Source: Vitis vinifera (lineage: Eukaryota; Streptophyta; Magnoliopsida; Vitales; Vitaceae). From it: DNA of 64,000 nt. The stretch covers positions 3,054,501 to 3,118,500 of the forward strand of contig NC_081820.1 in the NCBI RefSeq assembly GCF_030704535.1, written 5' to 3'. The position numbers were made by a program, and so were the translations under genes. Shown piece by piece: positions 1-12,111 of the stretch (position 1 is the stretch's first letter; every line of letters starts with the position of its first letter). Below the pieces are notes generated by a model. It was not told the origin of the DNA and ran no database searches. It saw nothing but the letters and a program-made list of their open reading frames with translations.

Positions 1-742
1 ATAAATTATAATTTTATTTTTATTGTTCAAATAATAATGTTAGTAAATTTACCTAAAATCGGATAGGCATCCTCGTGTGAGATATGACCAAAATCTTTGG
101 AAATGATTCTATAAATAATTTTTAAGATAAAGTGATTCTACGGTAATTTAATAATAAAATAAAATTAAAATAGGAATCAGAGTTAATAATATCTTAAATA
201 TATATTTTGATTTATAATTTTATTTTTATTATTCAAGTAATATATATATATATATTTTAATAATCGAGGAACCTTTCGTGATTAAACCCTTAAAACTCTT
301 CATAGGATCCAAATATCGGGATATTGATCATCTCGTAGCAATCAACATCAGATAAATTAATGATATTATGAGATTCAAATAATATTAGAAAAAATATAAA
401 ATAAGGTTAGGCAAGTTATTGAATGATGATAAATGATTTCATGGCACAAGGCAAGTGCCAAACATATTTAATGCACCACAAATGTTGATCTCATTTTTAA
501 TTATTTATTAATTCGGAGGTTCTTATGTCCTTTACGTCACGTAATCAAAGAAATATAAAATATAGTTTTTGTTTTTAAAATAAGAATAATAGTAATTATC
601 CTTAAATAAAATATGAGAAGTTTTAAAAGTTTATATTGAAAAAGTTATGATTTAAAAAATTATTTAAAAAAATTGAGATGTAAAAATAATTGACCTATCT
701 TAAATTTGTAAAAATGACTTTTAAAGATATTAGACAAATTTA

Positions 743-744
<2 letters not shown>

Positions 745-776
<32 letters not shown>

Positions 777-777
777 T
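745..777. repeat. (ATT)n microsatellite
   Basis: About 11 uninterrupted ATT units. The Leu-rich open frame over it is an artefact of the repeat. Confidence 0.95.
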
Positions 778-1078
778 TACAAAATGTTCTATTTTTATAA
801 TAGATTTAAAAAAAATAAAAATAGGACGATGAATCTAATTTTTAATTTCTCATTTTTAAAAAATAAAAATTCATGCATTTTATGTAAGAATTTTTATTTT
901 TTATTTTATTTAAAAATGCATCTAAACTTACATCTAAATCTCCTTTCCAATCAAAGGCTCCTTATGAAGGTAGTGACAAACACCTTTTTGATATGAACAA
1001 AAAGAGTGTCATTAATAAGGGGGTGTCGTATGTGTGTCCTAGTCCCACTCAGATCCCATTAGGTTATAACCCACATCT

Positions 1079-1083
<5 letters not shown>

Positions 1084-1121
<38 letters not shown>
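1084..1121. repeat. (AT)n microsatellite
   Basis: About 19 uninterrupted AT units. Confidence 0.95.
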
Positions 1122-1123
<2 letters not shown>

Positions 1124-1197
1124 TTTTTCGGTATGACTCAAATCCAAGTTTCAATATAATATTCAATCAATAACGTTGGATGAAACCATTTGGAACT

Positions 1198-1412
1198 CAT
1201 TTCAACTTGTTTCGAAATTGAAAACTTAACAATAAGTGGTTGAGTTTAAATTTCAACTTGTTTCGAAATTGAAAACTTTACAATAAGTGGTTGAGTTTAA
1301 ATTTCAACTTGTTTCAACTTGTTTTGAAATTGAAAACTTAACAATAAGTGGTTGAGTTTAAATTTCAACTTGTTTCGAAATTGAAAACTTAACAATAAAT
1401 GGTTGAGTTTAA
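1198..1412. repeat. 51-bp tandem repeat, four copies
   Basis: A 51-bp unit beginning ATTTCAACTTG is repeated about four times with few substitutions. The third copy carries an extra 10 bp (a second GTTTCAACTT), making it about 61 bp. This is a minisatellite with no coding content. Confidence 0.85.
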
Positions 1413-2050
1413 AATTAGAGGGAGTTCTAAATCAATTTTGAACTTGTAAGTAAAAAAGATGGTCAGCTGGATATTCAATAAAATTCATTGTTCATTTGGG
1501 ACTCACCCACTATCCATATTGATTCACCATGTTCTTGGGTTTGAAATAAGTGTCTTTTGTTTAAAATAGGTAAGGGGATTCAAACTAAACTTTTGCCAAA
1601 AGTATCTTTGCATTCCTTTAAGTACTTAAGTTCTAAATGGCTAAAAGTCATTTTGAATTCAAGTTGTCAATTTCAAACTCACCATCACTCTTAATTTAGT
1701 TTGCTTCGAATGCGTGTAACTTCCTCTTTTTAACTTCAATTCACAAACGACTTTAAGTGTTGGATTCCTAACTTCCCAATATTGAAAACAACATATAACT
1801 TACCCAAAAGTGACATTGGAAAGTACTCCATATTTCCATTCAAACTAATAACTAGTGTTTTAACATCGATTAAGGTTAAATTGGATGATTTGAGTGTCTC
1901 ATATTGCAAAATTTGTACCCTTTAAGTACCATTTGAGTACATATTTGAGCTTCAATCAACAAACACAAGTTAAAGTGATTTTATCATATCTAATTGCTTA
2001 TGCAATAACAAGGTTAAAGAATGTGGATGCAAGTGAGTATGTCCTTCTAA

Positions 2051-2166
2051 GAGCCCGTTTGGTAGTAATTTTAGGAAACACTTCTAATCTTTTTAACATT
2101 TGAAATTTTTTATCATTTAAGTGTTAAAAAAATTAAAAACACTTTCTAGAATCATTACCAAACACA
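2051..2166. mobile_element. Short MITE-like inverted-repeat element
   Basis: The two ends are inverted repeats of roughly 30 bp. GAGCCCGTTTGG on the left mirrors CCAAACACA on the right, with matching inner bases. TTCTAA flanks both sides and may be the core of an 8-bp target duplication, which would suit a hAT-type MITE. The exact borders are uncertain by a few bases. Confidence 0.5.
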
Positions 2167-2655
2167 TTCTAATATGGGTAGACAAATCCATCCTCTATCT
2201 TTATATGAGATGTAGATGATGAAATTTGGTTTATTAAGATATGCTTATTGGTTTTATTTTTAAAAACAAAAAATAGTAATAATTCTTATATGTAAAATGG
2301 TAAAGATTTGCCTAAAATTATTTAAAAATATGAATATTAAAAGAAATTATTTCTTCAAATTAAAAAATTTTAAAATCACTTTTTAAGATTATAAAGTAAG
2401 TCCCTAATTTTTCTATAAAATTTCACATATTTCATATAAATGCTATTATTAGTTTCTATTTTTGAAAATAGAAAAGTTTGTTTTCCTATTTTATAAAATC
2501 CATTTGGACCAATCATTACATACCACGTGTGTAATGGGCACCATGTGCGCTTCATTATGACCTAACTAATTATGGAATGGCATGTGTCTTAGTACATGCT
2601 AAGACCACTCTCCACTTACGTGACATATAGTGCATCTTGTGCTTTTTCATTAATG

Positions 2656-3630
2656 TGTGTTAAATGTTTCTCAAACTTGCTTAAAAGGTTTTAAGTTGAA
2701 AAAGTTGGTTATTGAGCCAAAAATGACTCAACCGGTTGAATCGAATGAGGAATCGGTTGACCCCCAGCTCAACCGGTCGAGGGGTGCAAAACAACCTTCT
2801 CTCTTTTCCAGAACAGTTGTTCAACTGGTCGACCCCCACCTTAACTGGTCGAGGTCCGATCAAGGGGCAATTGAAGTCCAACGGTCACCTGCCAAACATT
2901 AAATGCTAACGGCTAGTTAGCCGGTCGACCCCCAGCTCAATCGGTTAAACCCCCAACGATTAATTTGGCTTTTTTCCTTTATAAAAAGATTTTAGTCTTC
3001 ATTATTTTATGAGCTTAACATTCCCAAACATTTCTTGAATATATTTGAGCCTTGGAAGAGTGTTTTTGAATACACCATTATTCTAAAACTTGCATAATTT
3101 AATCCTAGTTTTCTTGTATCATTTGAGCCTAAAGTTTTATACTAGGATTTTGTGAAATTATTTGTATATCTTTGAGAGGAAGAATTTAAGTGTGAGGTAT
3201 CACTTAGGGATTCTCAAGTGTGGGGTATCACTTGAGAGGTTGTTCAAGAGTGAGGTATCTCTTAAGGATTGTAAAGAGTGCTTGAAGCCAAAAGTCTAAA
3301 AGGGTGGATTGAAATCATAATCTAATTGTATTGCTTGAAGGCTTGGTTTGGAAGCCTTGAAATAGTGGAACATCAAGCTTGAGATTGAAGCTAGAGAATA
3401 GTAGACATAGGTCGGGTTGCACCGAACCATTATAAAAATCTTGTATTTACATTCTCACTTCCCTATTCTCTTAATTTATATACAATTGTTTTTATATGGT
3501 TTTATTGTATATTTGCATATAATTATTTCTTACATTCATATAATTTAAATTTATAAAAAAAGACCATCACCCTATTCATCCCCTTTTAGAGTGATTACCA
3601 TATATTGGATTAGCCTAATTTTTCTAACAC
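2656..3630 (+). mobile_element. Probable solo LTR of an LTR retrotransposon
   Basis: The unit begins TGTGTTA and ends CTAACAC, near-perfect inverted termini, and is flanked by TAATG on both sides (2651-2655 and 3631-3635) as a 5-bp target duplication. A TATAAAAAG box at about 2981 sits where an LTR promoter would be. The first third contains repeated CCGGTYGA-type motifs. No gag or pol reading frame lies next to it, so it looks like a solo LTR. The final A expected at the 3' end is missing or altered. The superfamily is not resolved. Confidence 0.6.
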
Positions 3631-3635
3631 TAATG

Positions 3636-4990
3636 TCATAGGAATGATATTTCATCTATAATATTTATGATAAAATGATCTATTAGATCCCCCTCGAAAG
3701 TATCCCCTAAAAGGTTCAATGAGGCATGATTAATTTCAACGAGAATGAAAACGGGAGGGCACTCTCTGACGATTGTCTATTTGTGAATCATCTCTAAAAG
3801 CTTCCACATCATCATTGATACATTAACATGAGAGTTACTATTATGGACCACTATTAATCCTACCCTTGTGACTTTTTCCCTTGATTCCACTGTGTCCCCT
3901 GTGGCTAGCCTCCTATAGATATAAACACATCCAAACATTAGTTAAATAATTCTTATTATAAGATTCAAATTTTGAACAAAAAAGCAAGAACTTATTTTAT
4001 ATTCTTAAAAAGTAGTATTATAATTTAATTTTTTTACTAATATTTATTTAAATAATTTTAATTAAAATTATTATTTTTAAGGTAAGTTTCTACTATTTAT
4101 ATACATAGATGACAATAGGGCAGATTCACAACGGACCACCTCCGTCTTAACCTCACCTTGATTATATAAATAAATTCTCACCCATCTTGCCCAATCCTTT
4201 GTTTTTATTTTATTTATTTATTTATTTTATTCTCACCTTCTTTCCATTCTTATTCCATTTATATTCTATTTCCATTTTTTCGAATCAAATGAATTATTTA
4301 ACTTGGACCAAATTGCTTATTAGATGACAAAAGATTTACTATACTTGAAGCTATTTCTAGAGGAAACTATAATGAGTCAACCCTTCAATAATTTTCTAGG
4401 TGAACCCTTGCATGATAGTTCTCATTGCTTTGCTTCTAAGACCAAGTGAAGTCTTAAATTTGTTGCTTCTAGAAAAATTTGGATTATATTATTATATTCA
4501 AATATAAAATTATATCTAGCCAAATTTATATATTTTTTTATCCTTATAAAAGACTTGATATTATTTTTATTTCCATTCCTAGCAAATTAAAGAAGATACA
4601 AATTTTGCTTGTGGATTATCATGTAAATTTATATTGGTTCTAGGTATTTATTAAAATATGATTTTCATTTTAAAATTTAAATATAAATCAACTAAATGCA
4701 TTCTCAAAATAATAATAATAATAATAATAAATTAAAAATAGTATAAAAATAACGAAAATTTTTTTGAGAAATATTTTTTGATATTTTATAGAATAAAAGT
4801 TTAAAATATTCTTTTAAATATGTTTCAATTTTTATTTATTTATTTATAATGTTTTATTTTTAATCATTCTCCATATTTGTACACAATAACTTTTCATTAA
4901 GAAAATACAAAAAGATAAAAATCAGGTTCTCAACATTTCAACTCTTGTAACATCAGATGAACAAAAAGGCTCACACTTCACCCTTCAAAA
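3636..4990. other. AT-rich intergenic DNA
   Basis: No coding region recognised. It includes an (AAT)n microsatellite at about 4707-4729 and degenerate repeat-like DNA. The last few hundred bases may include the 3' UTR of LIL3, which lies on the minus strand. Confidence 0.5.
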
Positions 4991-4995
4991 TGCAC

Positions 4996-6296
4996 CTAAA
5001 TTTTCTTCCCTCCTCTCCCAGAATCCCCATCTCCTGCATCTTGATCCTGCCATGACGACTGCCACTGCTTGTCGTATAACGTCGCCTCATCCGCTAGCTT
5101 CCTCAGGCTGTCAAAATCTTGGGCTCGCCTAAAGAATATCACACCCATGACAGTCACCAACAGCCCTGCCTTGCAAATCAAGTTGCCTGTTTGGCCTACA
5201 ACATCCAGCCCTGTTAAGGCATCCACAAGGTATGCCATGAAGAACCCCACCATTGCAGCACGCCCTGGAAGAAGAAGATGAGAGTCAGAAAATTTTCTGA
5301 AGAGAATGGAAATGTGGGAGGAGGGATTGATGTGATGAAGTTTGACCATTAATCAGCTCAGCTTCTTGGAGGTGGGATCTCATCATCCATGCCCACCAAG
5401 GTATGATGGAGCTTCTGAAGAGCACTGGTTCTTGGTTTGTTGCTGATTCTGGATACATTTCAAGAAACTTTCGCCTCCTTGCTTCTATGAAAATACAAGG
5501 TTAAGAGGAGTCATACAAATATATCACCATGGGATATCATACAAGGCTTAGAGGAGTCATATATATATATATATATCTCCATACAAAAGTTGTGCCTCCA
5601 TGGGATTGTGGACCCAAACAGACACATTGGGATAAAATAGACAAACACTCCTTATGGCCAAACAAAGTGAACAAATTCCATACTGGGATCACAGCTCTTT
5701 TCTAACTGTATAGGTATTGTTCATCATGAACCCAATGAGCTCTTAGGGCTTTTTAAAACCTATACACTTGTACAAGATAAAAAGAAACTTATACATAGTA
5801 TCCATTTCGAGCCCAATAGGTCCTCAGGGCTTTAAAATTGAAATGCATATTAAGGCTACAACGTTGAGGGAAACCTATATATATTATTCAGATTAGACCG
5901 AAAGAGATTGGTGCTGATCATACCTGCAACAATCACACCATCCCAATCCATCTTCCCGTCTCGAACAAACATGTTGAGATCCCATGTCCCGTTCTTCCAT
6001 CGCTCATCACTGAATTTTGGAGCAGAAGGCTCAGTGTCTAAACCACTTCCTGCTTCATCATCATCCTTGGCATCCCTTGAAGTAGTAGTACTGCTACCAG
6101 CGTTGAAGCCAAACTTGGCTTCTTGTTCAGCTATGTTTAAACCCTTCGGGCCTTCTGTCTCAAGAGCCACGACATGAGTCTCCTGCTTTGTTCCCATGGA
6201 GCGTGCCGGCCTGGCTTGAGGCTGCTGCTTCTTGGTGACATGATGTGGGCTGCAAGCTCTTTGCAATGAGGCCGTAATGGCAATGGAAGAAGCCAT
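4996..6296 (-). CDS. LIL3: Light-harvesting-like protein 3 (LIL3), three exons
   Basis: Coding exons on the minus strand are 6296-5924, 5484-5347 and 5264-4996. They join in phase across GT..AG introns to 780 bp, 259 residues. The start chosen is the first Met of a Ser/Ala/Arg-rich plastid-targeting-like N-terminus. Residues about 85-125 include the LIL3-typical [13 protein letters not shown] block. Exon 2 gives RRKFLEMYP and a Trp-rich segment. An LHC-type motif E-x-x-N-G-R lies at about 167-172 (E167, N170, R172), in the first of two hydrophobic helices (about 171-190 and 199-215). From what is known of the family, LIL3 is a thylakoid protein that binds chlorophyll and anchors geranylgeranyl reductase and protochlorophyllide oxidoreductase, supporting chlorophyll and tocopherol synthesis. 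The gene looks intact. Fragments of its first exon recur near GDH copies A and B. Confidence 0.93.
5493..5580. repeat. Imperfect tandem duplication with AT tract in LIL3 intron 1
   Basis: A unit of about 44 bp containing AGGAGTCATA is present twice. The second copy runs into an (AT)n tract at about 5560-5576. It is intronic and does not touch the splice sites. Confidence 0.55.
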
Positions 6297-6375
6297 AGAT
6301 TTTGTGTCCTAAAGCTGGTTTTTTCTTTGCTTGAAGTTGTTGAGATAGAAAGTATTGGGAAGCTGCCCATGCTTC

Positions 6376-6425
6376 AGAATAAATAAGCTTATCTTCTACT
6401 GTTTTTTCCTGTCAGAAACGTCATG
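6376..6425 (-). promoter_or_regulatory. Putative LIL3 core promoter motifs
   Basis: Upstream of the LIL3 start, on the minus strand, there is a TATTTATT TATA-like box (6378-6385), a GATAAG I-box core (6388-6393) and a TGACGT element (6418-6423). I-box and ACGT-core motifs are common in light-regulated plant promoters, which fits LIL3's role. The motifs are short, so chance matches are possible. Confidence 0.35.
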
Positions 6426-6429
6426 GGCA

Positions 6430-8423
6430 GCACATTTCATCTTTGTCGTCTCTTCGTTCACTGTTAGTACTCTAGATTTCTTAAGATTTATGGAAAAAAA
6501 CAGTAGAAAAGTGAGGGAAAAATTGGTAATTTATGGACTAATTCAGGCTGTAACAGAGTGCAAGTGGCAAATATTTCCAAGTGATTTGAAGTTTAAGGTT
6601 GATATTCCAGAGAGCTATTAATTTGCCTTTGTTCTTAAAGTTACTTGTCTAGTAAGAAGAACCAAGCAGCATCCCCGAACAATAATATTTCTTCTCATAG
6701 TGAATATGCTTAAAGAAATGCGACCAAATTTAACTTTCTTGCGCGAGAGTACACACAGGTTAGGGCACTATGCACATGCTGAGTTCTTTTTTCGCCTCAA
6801 ATTTTGACTTCAAATTACTATACATTAGAAAATGACAATAATATGAGCAGATACAATTTGGAATATATATTGCATTAAACTCTAGGGATAATACAATTAT
6901 AGGGTTGGAATAATAGAAATATTATGTTGATTGCTCTTGGTTTCTCTAGAATAACTATTACTACTTTAGACTATTTTTGTATGGGTGATTGTACTTCAAG
7001 GACACATATATGGAATGAATTAGGCAATATAAAGGCTTAACTCGGTTAACTTGAATTGTTGCTTAGACTCTAGGAATTGATATAATATATGTTGAGCTAA
7101 ATATCAAGTTTAAATGATGAGGATCTAAGTTGCAAAGTTGGTTTTAGACACGGTGACGAAGGGATTATATATTCTTAAAAGGAGCTTTAAGAGATTGAAA
7201 GATGATGAGAACCAAAGAAAAGGCGCAAATGGAGTAAGGTTAGCATGAAAGATGAGAGATGAAGATTATGGAGAGAAAGAAGGTTGGATGCCATAACTTT
7301 AAATTCAACGTGGGAATTGGAGTTCAAAATTTGTAATAGCACACACCCCGACTTTAAGGTGAATTATGGAGAAGTTCCTATGATTTTGTTGGAGCAAGTC
7401 ATATTTCATTTAGAAGCTCAAGAAATCTGCAGGAATCCAATGCTTTAAACAATTTGCAAATCAAAGTTTAGATGACAAAGTTATGACTAATTGAAGCAAA
7501 CAATATAGATGCAGAAGGCCAAGTCGAAAATTTGACCATAGGAAATCAAACAACTTTTTTAGTTGAAAATTTTCAACTTGGCATATTGTTGTTAAGATGT
7601 TGCAACTTTCCATGTCAAAAAAAATTTGTCATGTCCTTTATCCAATTTGACATTAGCTAAAATCTTTCAAGATTTGAAAATTTTGATACTTCTCCAACCC
7701 AAAGTGGCCTCAAAAGTTTGAAAATTATTGCTTTATTATTTTAAGTTAGTTTTAGGTGGTTTTTGGGGAATAAGTGGGCAATAGGAACATGTCATGTGTT
7801 AGGTTTTGACTCTAGCTATAAAAACTCAATTTTTATGTTTTGAAAAAAACTTCTTAAAGAATTACTAAGTTTTCTTGAGAAAGAGAAGACAATATTAAAG
7901 ATTATTGGTTTGTTTTTTCTAATTTATTAATTTAATTAATTATTTCCAATATCTATGAGTCAAGTATGGTTCTTTATCTTTCTTTTATGGTTTCCGTGAA
8001 TGAAAACACACCTATAAGAGTTTAAAAAACTATCTTGAGGTGTGAAATATGAAAACCTAGGGTTTGAATCAAGGGGAAACAAAGGTGTAATTTGAACTAA
8101 TAATGGATTAAATGAAAGACTAAAGTATTAATATTGAAATTAAAGTCCTCTCTAAGTTTAGTTAGAAATAGGGATGGTACAATTACTCATTCCTTGATAT
8201 TAGAGATTCTTGGTAATTATTGATTAATAATTATCCAAGGTTTTGTCATTGTTACCTACTCTAAGGTAAATTTATATAGAGTGGTAAAGGCATAAATTTT
8301 ATACCTAAACCAAATTTCAAATCCATTCATTTATTTGGTATTTTAGTAATAGAATAAAACATTAAAGTTAGAATTTAGATGTAACATTGAGATATCAGAC
8401 TTAGGTTGATTTCATTTAACATT
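6430..8423. other. Intergenic DNA, repeat-like, no gene recognised
   Basis: This is the far LIL3 promoter region followed by moderately AT-rich DNA. About 7040-8400 has the texture of degenerate retroelement sequence: a TATAAAAA box near 7818, then a leader-like stretch, with no long open frame. No termini or target duplications could be set, so no family is assigned. Confidence 0.4.
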
Positions 8424-8428
8424 ATATT

Positions 8429-11400
8429 TGTAGGGAATATTGGATCACTCCGTTCCCTATTCCAAGATCATATTGTTGGGATCGAGCCCCTAAAATCAAA
8501 ACATGATGTAACAAAGTTATACTTAATTGTCTCCTTACTATCCTATTGGTGTATTGACATTGATTTGAGCAATCAACCCATATCTTTTACATTGTACATG
8601 ACTTGGGGGCATTAAGAGTTGCATAGAGGATGCAAGTTATGGGTTCCTTGTAAGTGTATAAGTTATCTATAGTCGGTTCATGGATTTAGGAAATCCAATA
8701 GAGATTATAGTGTACCACCTCTTTATTGAAGAGATGACTTGTCTTATCCATCAAGATGGGTGTGAGTGCACTAGTGTATGTGATACACATTGGACAAGAC
8801 TTATGGTGAATCATGACACAAGACTATCAATTGTCATGATTCACCAAGCTACTATACTACATGGATTCTCAATATTATAAGGATATTGAGTCTGTGCTAA
8901 AATCAATAGGAGGCTTTAACTTATGAGTGAGACCCTAAAGTGATCATATATTCCTATGGATTGGGTCACTATTGACGGAGGTTGGTGGCAAGACGTATTT
9001 TCAATAGAGACACCATGATATCTTATGAGATTGAGACAGGGTATTCATTTGGGTGATCCAAATGACATATGATTATGAAATCTATGGTTATAGTAATTTT
9101 GTTGGTGGAATTCGATATATGCTCCTTGGAGTTAAAGTATGTTAGTTAATCACATAATAAGTGAGATCTGTAACTGAAGGATTTGAGATGTAATCTTTAT
9201 AGGTGATAACACTACCTTGTTAGATTAAGGATATTAGTTCATGGGGAGTTTGGATGCAGTGGATAGTAGGCCATGGTCTTGACCTTCGTCTTATTGTTAT
9301 TTACATAGGGTACTGGAGTACAATTGATTTTCTTTAGTCGAATGTTGAATCAATTTTAGAATTGAATTCTGAGGGAGCCAATATTCCTATAAGTCTCAGT
9401 GGTTCCCATTCTAACCTCATATATCATGATGTCACAGTTTATGAGGGTTGAATTGACTTTAGGTTCATTCTTGTGCATAAGGGCGTTTTGGTCATATGCA
9501 AGGTTACATAGGGGATAGTGAACTCTATGGTTTGGGCTAATTGATTAATTATATGACCCTATGTCGTTAATTAATTAATTCGGACCCGTTTTGAGCTAAA
9601 TTAAGTGACTTAAGCCTTGATAAGCTTAAGCCACTTAAACCCAATAGGCAACCCTATAAATACCTTTTTATGGGTTTGGGTTTTCCCTCTAACTTTTTAG
9701 TAGAGATGTCTTCCACCTTCAGAGAAAGAGAGAACCATTGCTTCCTCCCTTCTATTGCTCACACTTTTGAGTGCCAAGATAGTGGTTTGAGTTATCGGGC
9801 GGAAGATTTTGGGTGTATAAGACCTCCGGACTCTTCAAGCTTTTTCTTCATTAAATGGATTTTGATTTAGGAACATTCATATCACAAGTGTGAGCATTGT
9901 TTCTCTAGATCTTTATCATAATATGGTTTTTGAAGTCATTATTTTCTGTTGCATTAGATCTAGAGATTCATAGGGATAGATGCATGCACCTTACGAGATC
10001 TAGGGCATAGGAACGAACTAATTTAGGGTTCCCAACACATATTAGGTGCATGAATTTTTCTCACGATTCTAGATCCTAGCAATGAAGCAAAAATATATAT
10101 ATATTTTTTCTTTTTAACAAAAGGATCTAGATTAAAAGTGCTTTAAAGAACTTTGCTTCAGATTTTGATGTTCCCAAATCTAATCCATGTAGTAAAGAAC
10201 AAACCTGAAGTATCTGGAGTTCTCGTACACCTAAGATCTTCTGCCCAATGACTCTATCTCGATTTTAGCACTTTAAAGGATGAGTCTTTGGAAGAAAGGA
10301 TACTCTTTCTTCTCTTTAGAGGTGATTAAAACCCTAAACCCTAAGGCGTATTTATAGGGTTATCTAATTGGGCTTAGGTGACTTAAACTCACTAAAGGCT
10401 TGGATCACTTAATTTAGCTCAAAACGGGTCTTAATGATTAATTAACCTCACAAGGCCATCTAATTAATCAATTAGCCCAATCCAGAAACCTTGTTCACTA
10501 ACCATTTTGCAATCTCTCATAATTATACTAAAGTGTCTTTATGCACAAAAGTGAACCTAGAGCTAATCTAACCCTCATAAATCGTATCATCAAGGTATAT
10601 GAGCTTGAGTGGGAACCATTAGGACCCATAGGAATACTAGCTTCCTCAAAATCCAATTTTAAAGTTGATTCAACAACATACTATAGATAATCAACTACAC
10701 TCCAATACCCAATGTAAATAACAATGAAACAAAACTCGGGTTTGTGACCTACTATCTATTGTATGCAAACTACTTATAAACTAATGTTCATAATCAAACA
10801 AGGAAGTGTTATCACTTATCAAGATTACCTCTCCAATAATTGAGTCACAAATCTCACTTATTATGCGATTAAATGACATTAGCTTATAAAAAGTGTATGT
10901 CAAATTCCACTTAAGGAATTACTGTGTGCCATAGATTTCCTAATCACATGTCCTTTGGATCACCAAGGGGACACACTGTCTCAATCCTATGAAATATCAC
11001 AACGCCTCTATTAAGAACACTTATCGCTTTCAGTTTCCATCAACAGTGACCCAATCCATAGGGAATATATGATCAAATCATGATTTCACTCGTAGGTTAA
11101 AGCCACTACTAACTTCTACACAAGCTCAATATTCTCTCAAGGTTGAGAGTCTATGCGATATAGTAGCTTGGTAAATCATGATCATCGATAGTTTGCGTCA
11201 TGATTCACCATAGGTTCTGTTTAATGTGCATCAGATACATTAGTGTACTCATCATGGGAAACCCATCTCGATGGGTAAGATAAACTATCTCTCCAATTAG
11301 GAGGTGGTGCATTGCCCAAATCCATGAATTGACTGTGGACAATTTATCTATTTACAAAAAACTCATGACTTGTATTCTCTATGCAACTGCTAGTGTACCT

Positions 11401-11531
11401 AAGTCATGTACAATATAAGGGATATGGGCTGAATGTTCAAATTGATGTCAACATACTAAATGGATAATAATGGAACAGTTAAGTCTAACTTTGTTACATC
11501 ATGTCTTGATCTTAAGAGCTCAATTCCAATA
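8429..11531 (-). mobile_element. Solo LTR (LTR2, minus orientation), interrupted by LTR1
   Basis: Read on the minus strand, 11531-10043 aligns throughout with LTR1 as a diverged member of the same family, including the CCCTATAAATA promoter box (near 10354). Its 3' end resumes at 8468-8429, beyond the LTR1 insertion, and ends in CCCTACA where LTR1 has CCCAACA. Without the insertion it is about 1.5 kb. The resulting inverted repeat of about 1.5 kb is nested insertion in opposite orientations, not a single foldback element. No clean target duplication is seen. Confidence 0.72.
8474..10037 (+). mobile_element. Solo LTR (LTR1) with perfect 5-bp target duplication
   Basis: A 1564-bp unit starts TGTTGGGA and ends TCCCAACA. 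It is flanked on both sides by CATAT (8469-8473 and 10038-10042). A CCTATAAATACC box at about 9652 marks the LTR promoter. No internal retroelement domain is attached, so recombination between two LTRs probably left this solo copy. It inserted into LTR2, near that element's 3' end. Confidence 0.88.
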
Positions 11532-12111
11532 ATATACTATCTCAACCCCATGATGTTATGATACTTTGTTGAGAATATCTATTACTATATGCTTAAACTA
11601 CCAATCACTCAATCCATAGGGAATATATGATTATATTAGGATCTCACTCGTGAGGTCAAAGTTGCTAATAAAAAAACTAGTGCAATATTTTCTTAAAGTT
11701 GAGAACTCATGTAATACAGTAGTTTGGAGAAGTCACGTCAACTTGATAGTCATTCAATTATGACTCTCGTAGAACTTGTACTATGTAACATACATACTAG
11801 TACTTATACCATGAGAAAACCCATCTCGATGACCAAGACTAGTCATCTCACCATTTTAGAGGTAATGAATTACGACTTCTAGATTATCGAAGTTTATGAA
11901 TATCATCTTGTAAGGAACCCATGACTTGAATCTTCCATACAACTCCTAATGTATTCAAGCCATATATAATATAAATGATATAGACCTAAATGCTCAAACA
12001 AGTAAATAATCAAATAGATAATGCAAATAAGATAGAAAAATTAATACCATATAAAATAATGAATCAAGTTTGCTACATCATATCTCTACTTTGAAGACCT
12101 CTATCCTAATA
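11532..12111 (-). mobile_element. Older LTR fragment of the same family (LTR4)
   Basis: On the minus strand this matches the first part of LTR1 and LTR2: a start like TATTAGGATAGAG, then the ATGATGTA block and the 'calling-card' text leading to a sequence like TCCATAGGGAATATATGAT. LTR2 appears to have inserted into it, and the rest of the fragment is missing. The same fragment recurs at 41512-42089 in the copy C flank. Confidence 0.55.

Larger units (their letters stand above)
1..2650. other. AT-rich intergenic DNA, no gene recognised
   Basis: The open frames here are short and low in complexity, and none resembles a protein I know. The stretch holds microsatellites, a 51-bp tandem repeat and a small MITE, listed separately. 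A short motif around 5-35 recurs around 208-238, which hints at an older local duplication. Confidence 0.6.

Noticed and set aside
742..996. Open frame starting with a Leu run
   Set aside because: The Leu run is the (ATT)n microsatellite read in frame, and the remainder is low complexity.
4996..5349. LIL3 exon 3 extended to an upstream ATG ([11 protein letters not shown]...)
   Set aside because: The extension is intron 2. The GT at 5346-5345 and AG at 5266-5265 join exon 2 to exon 3 as ...ELIN-G-RAAMVG, matching the family.
6355..6621. Plus-strand frame upstream of LIL3
   Set aside because: It overlaps the LIL3 promoter on the other strand and has no recognisable similarity.
8429..11531. 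Single large foldback transposon or inverted duplication
   Set aside because: Perfect CATAT flanks around 8474-10037 and continuity of LTR2 across them show nested LTRs in opposite orientation.
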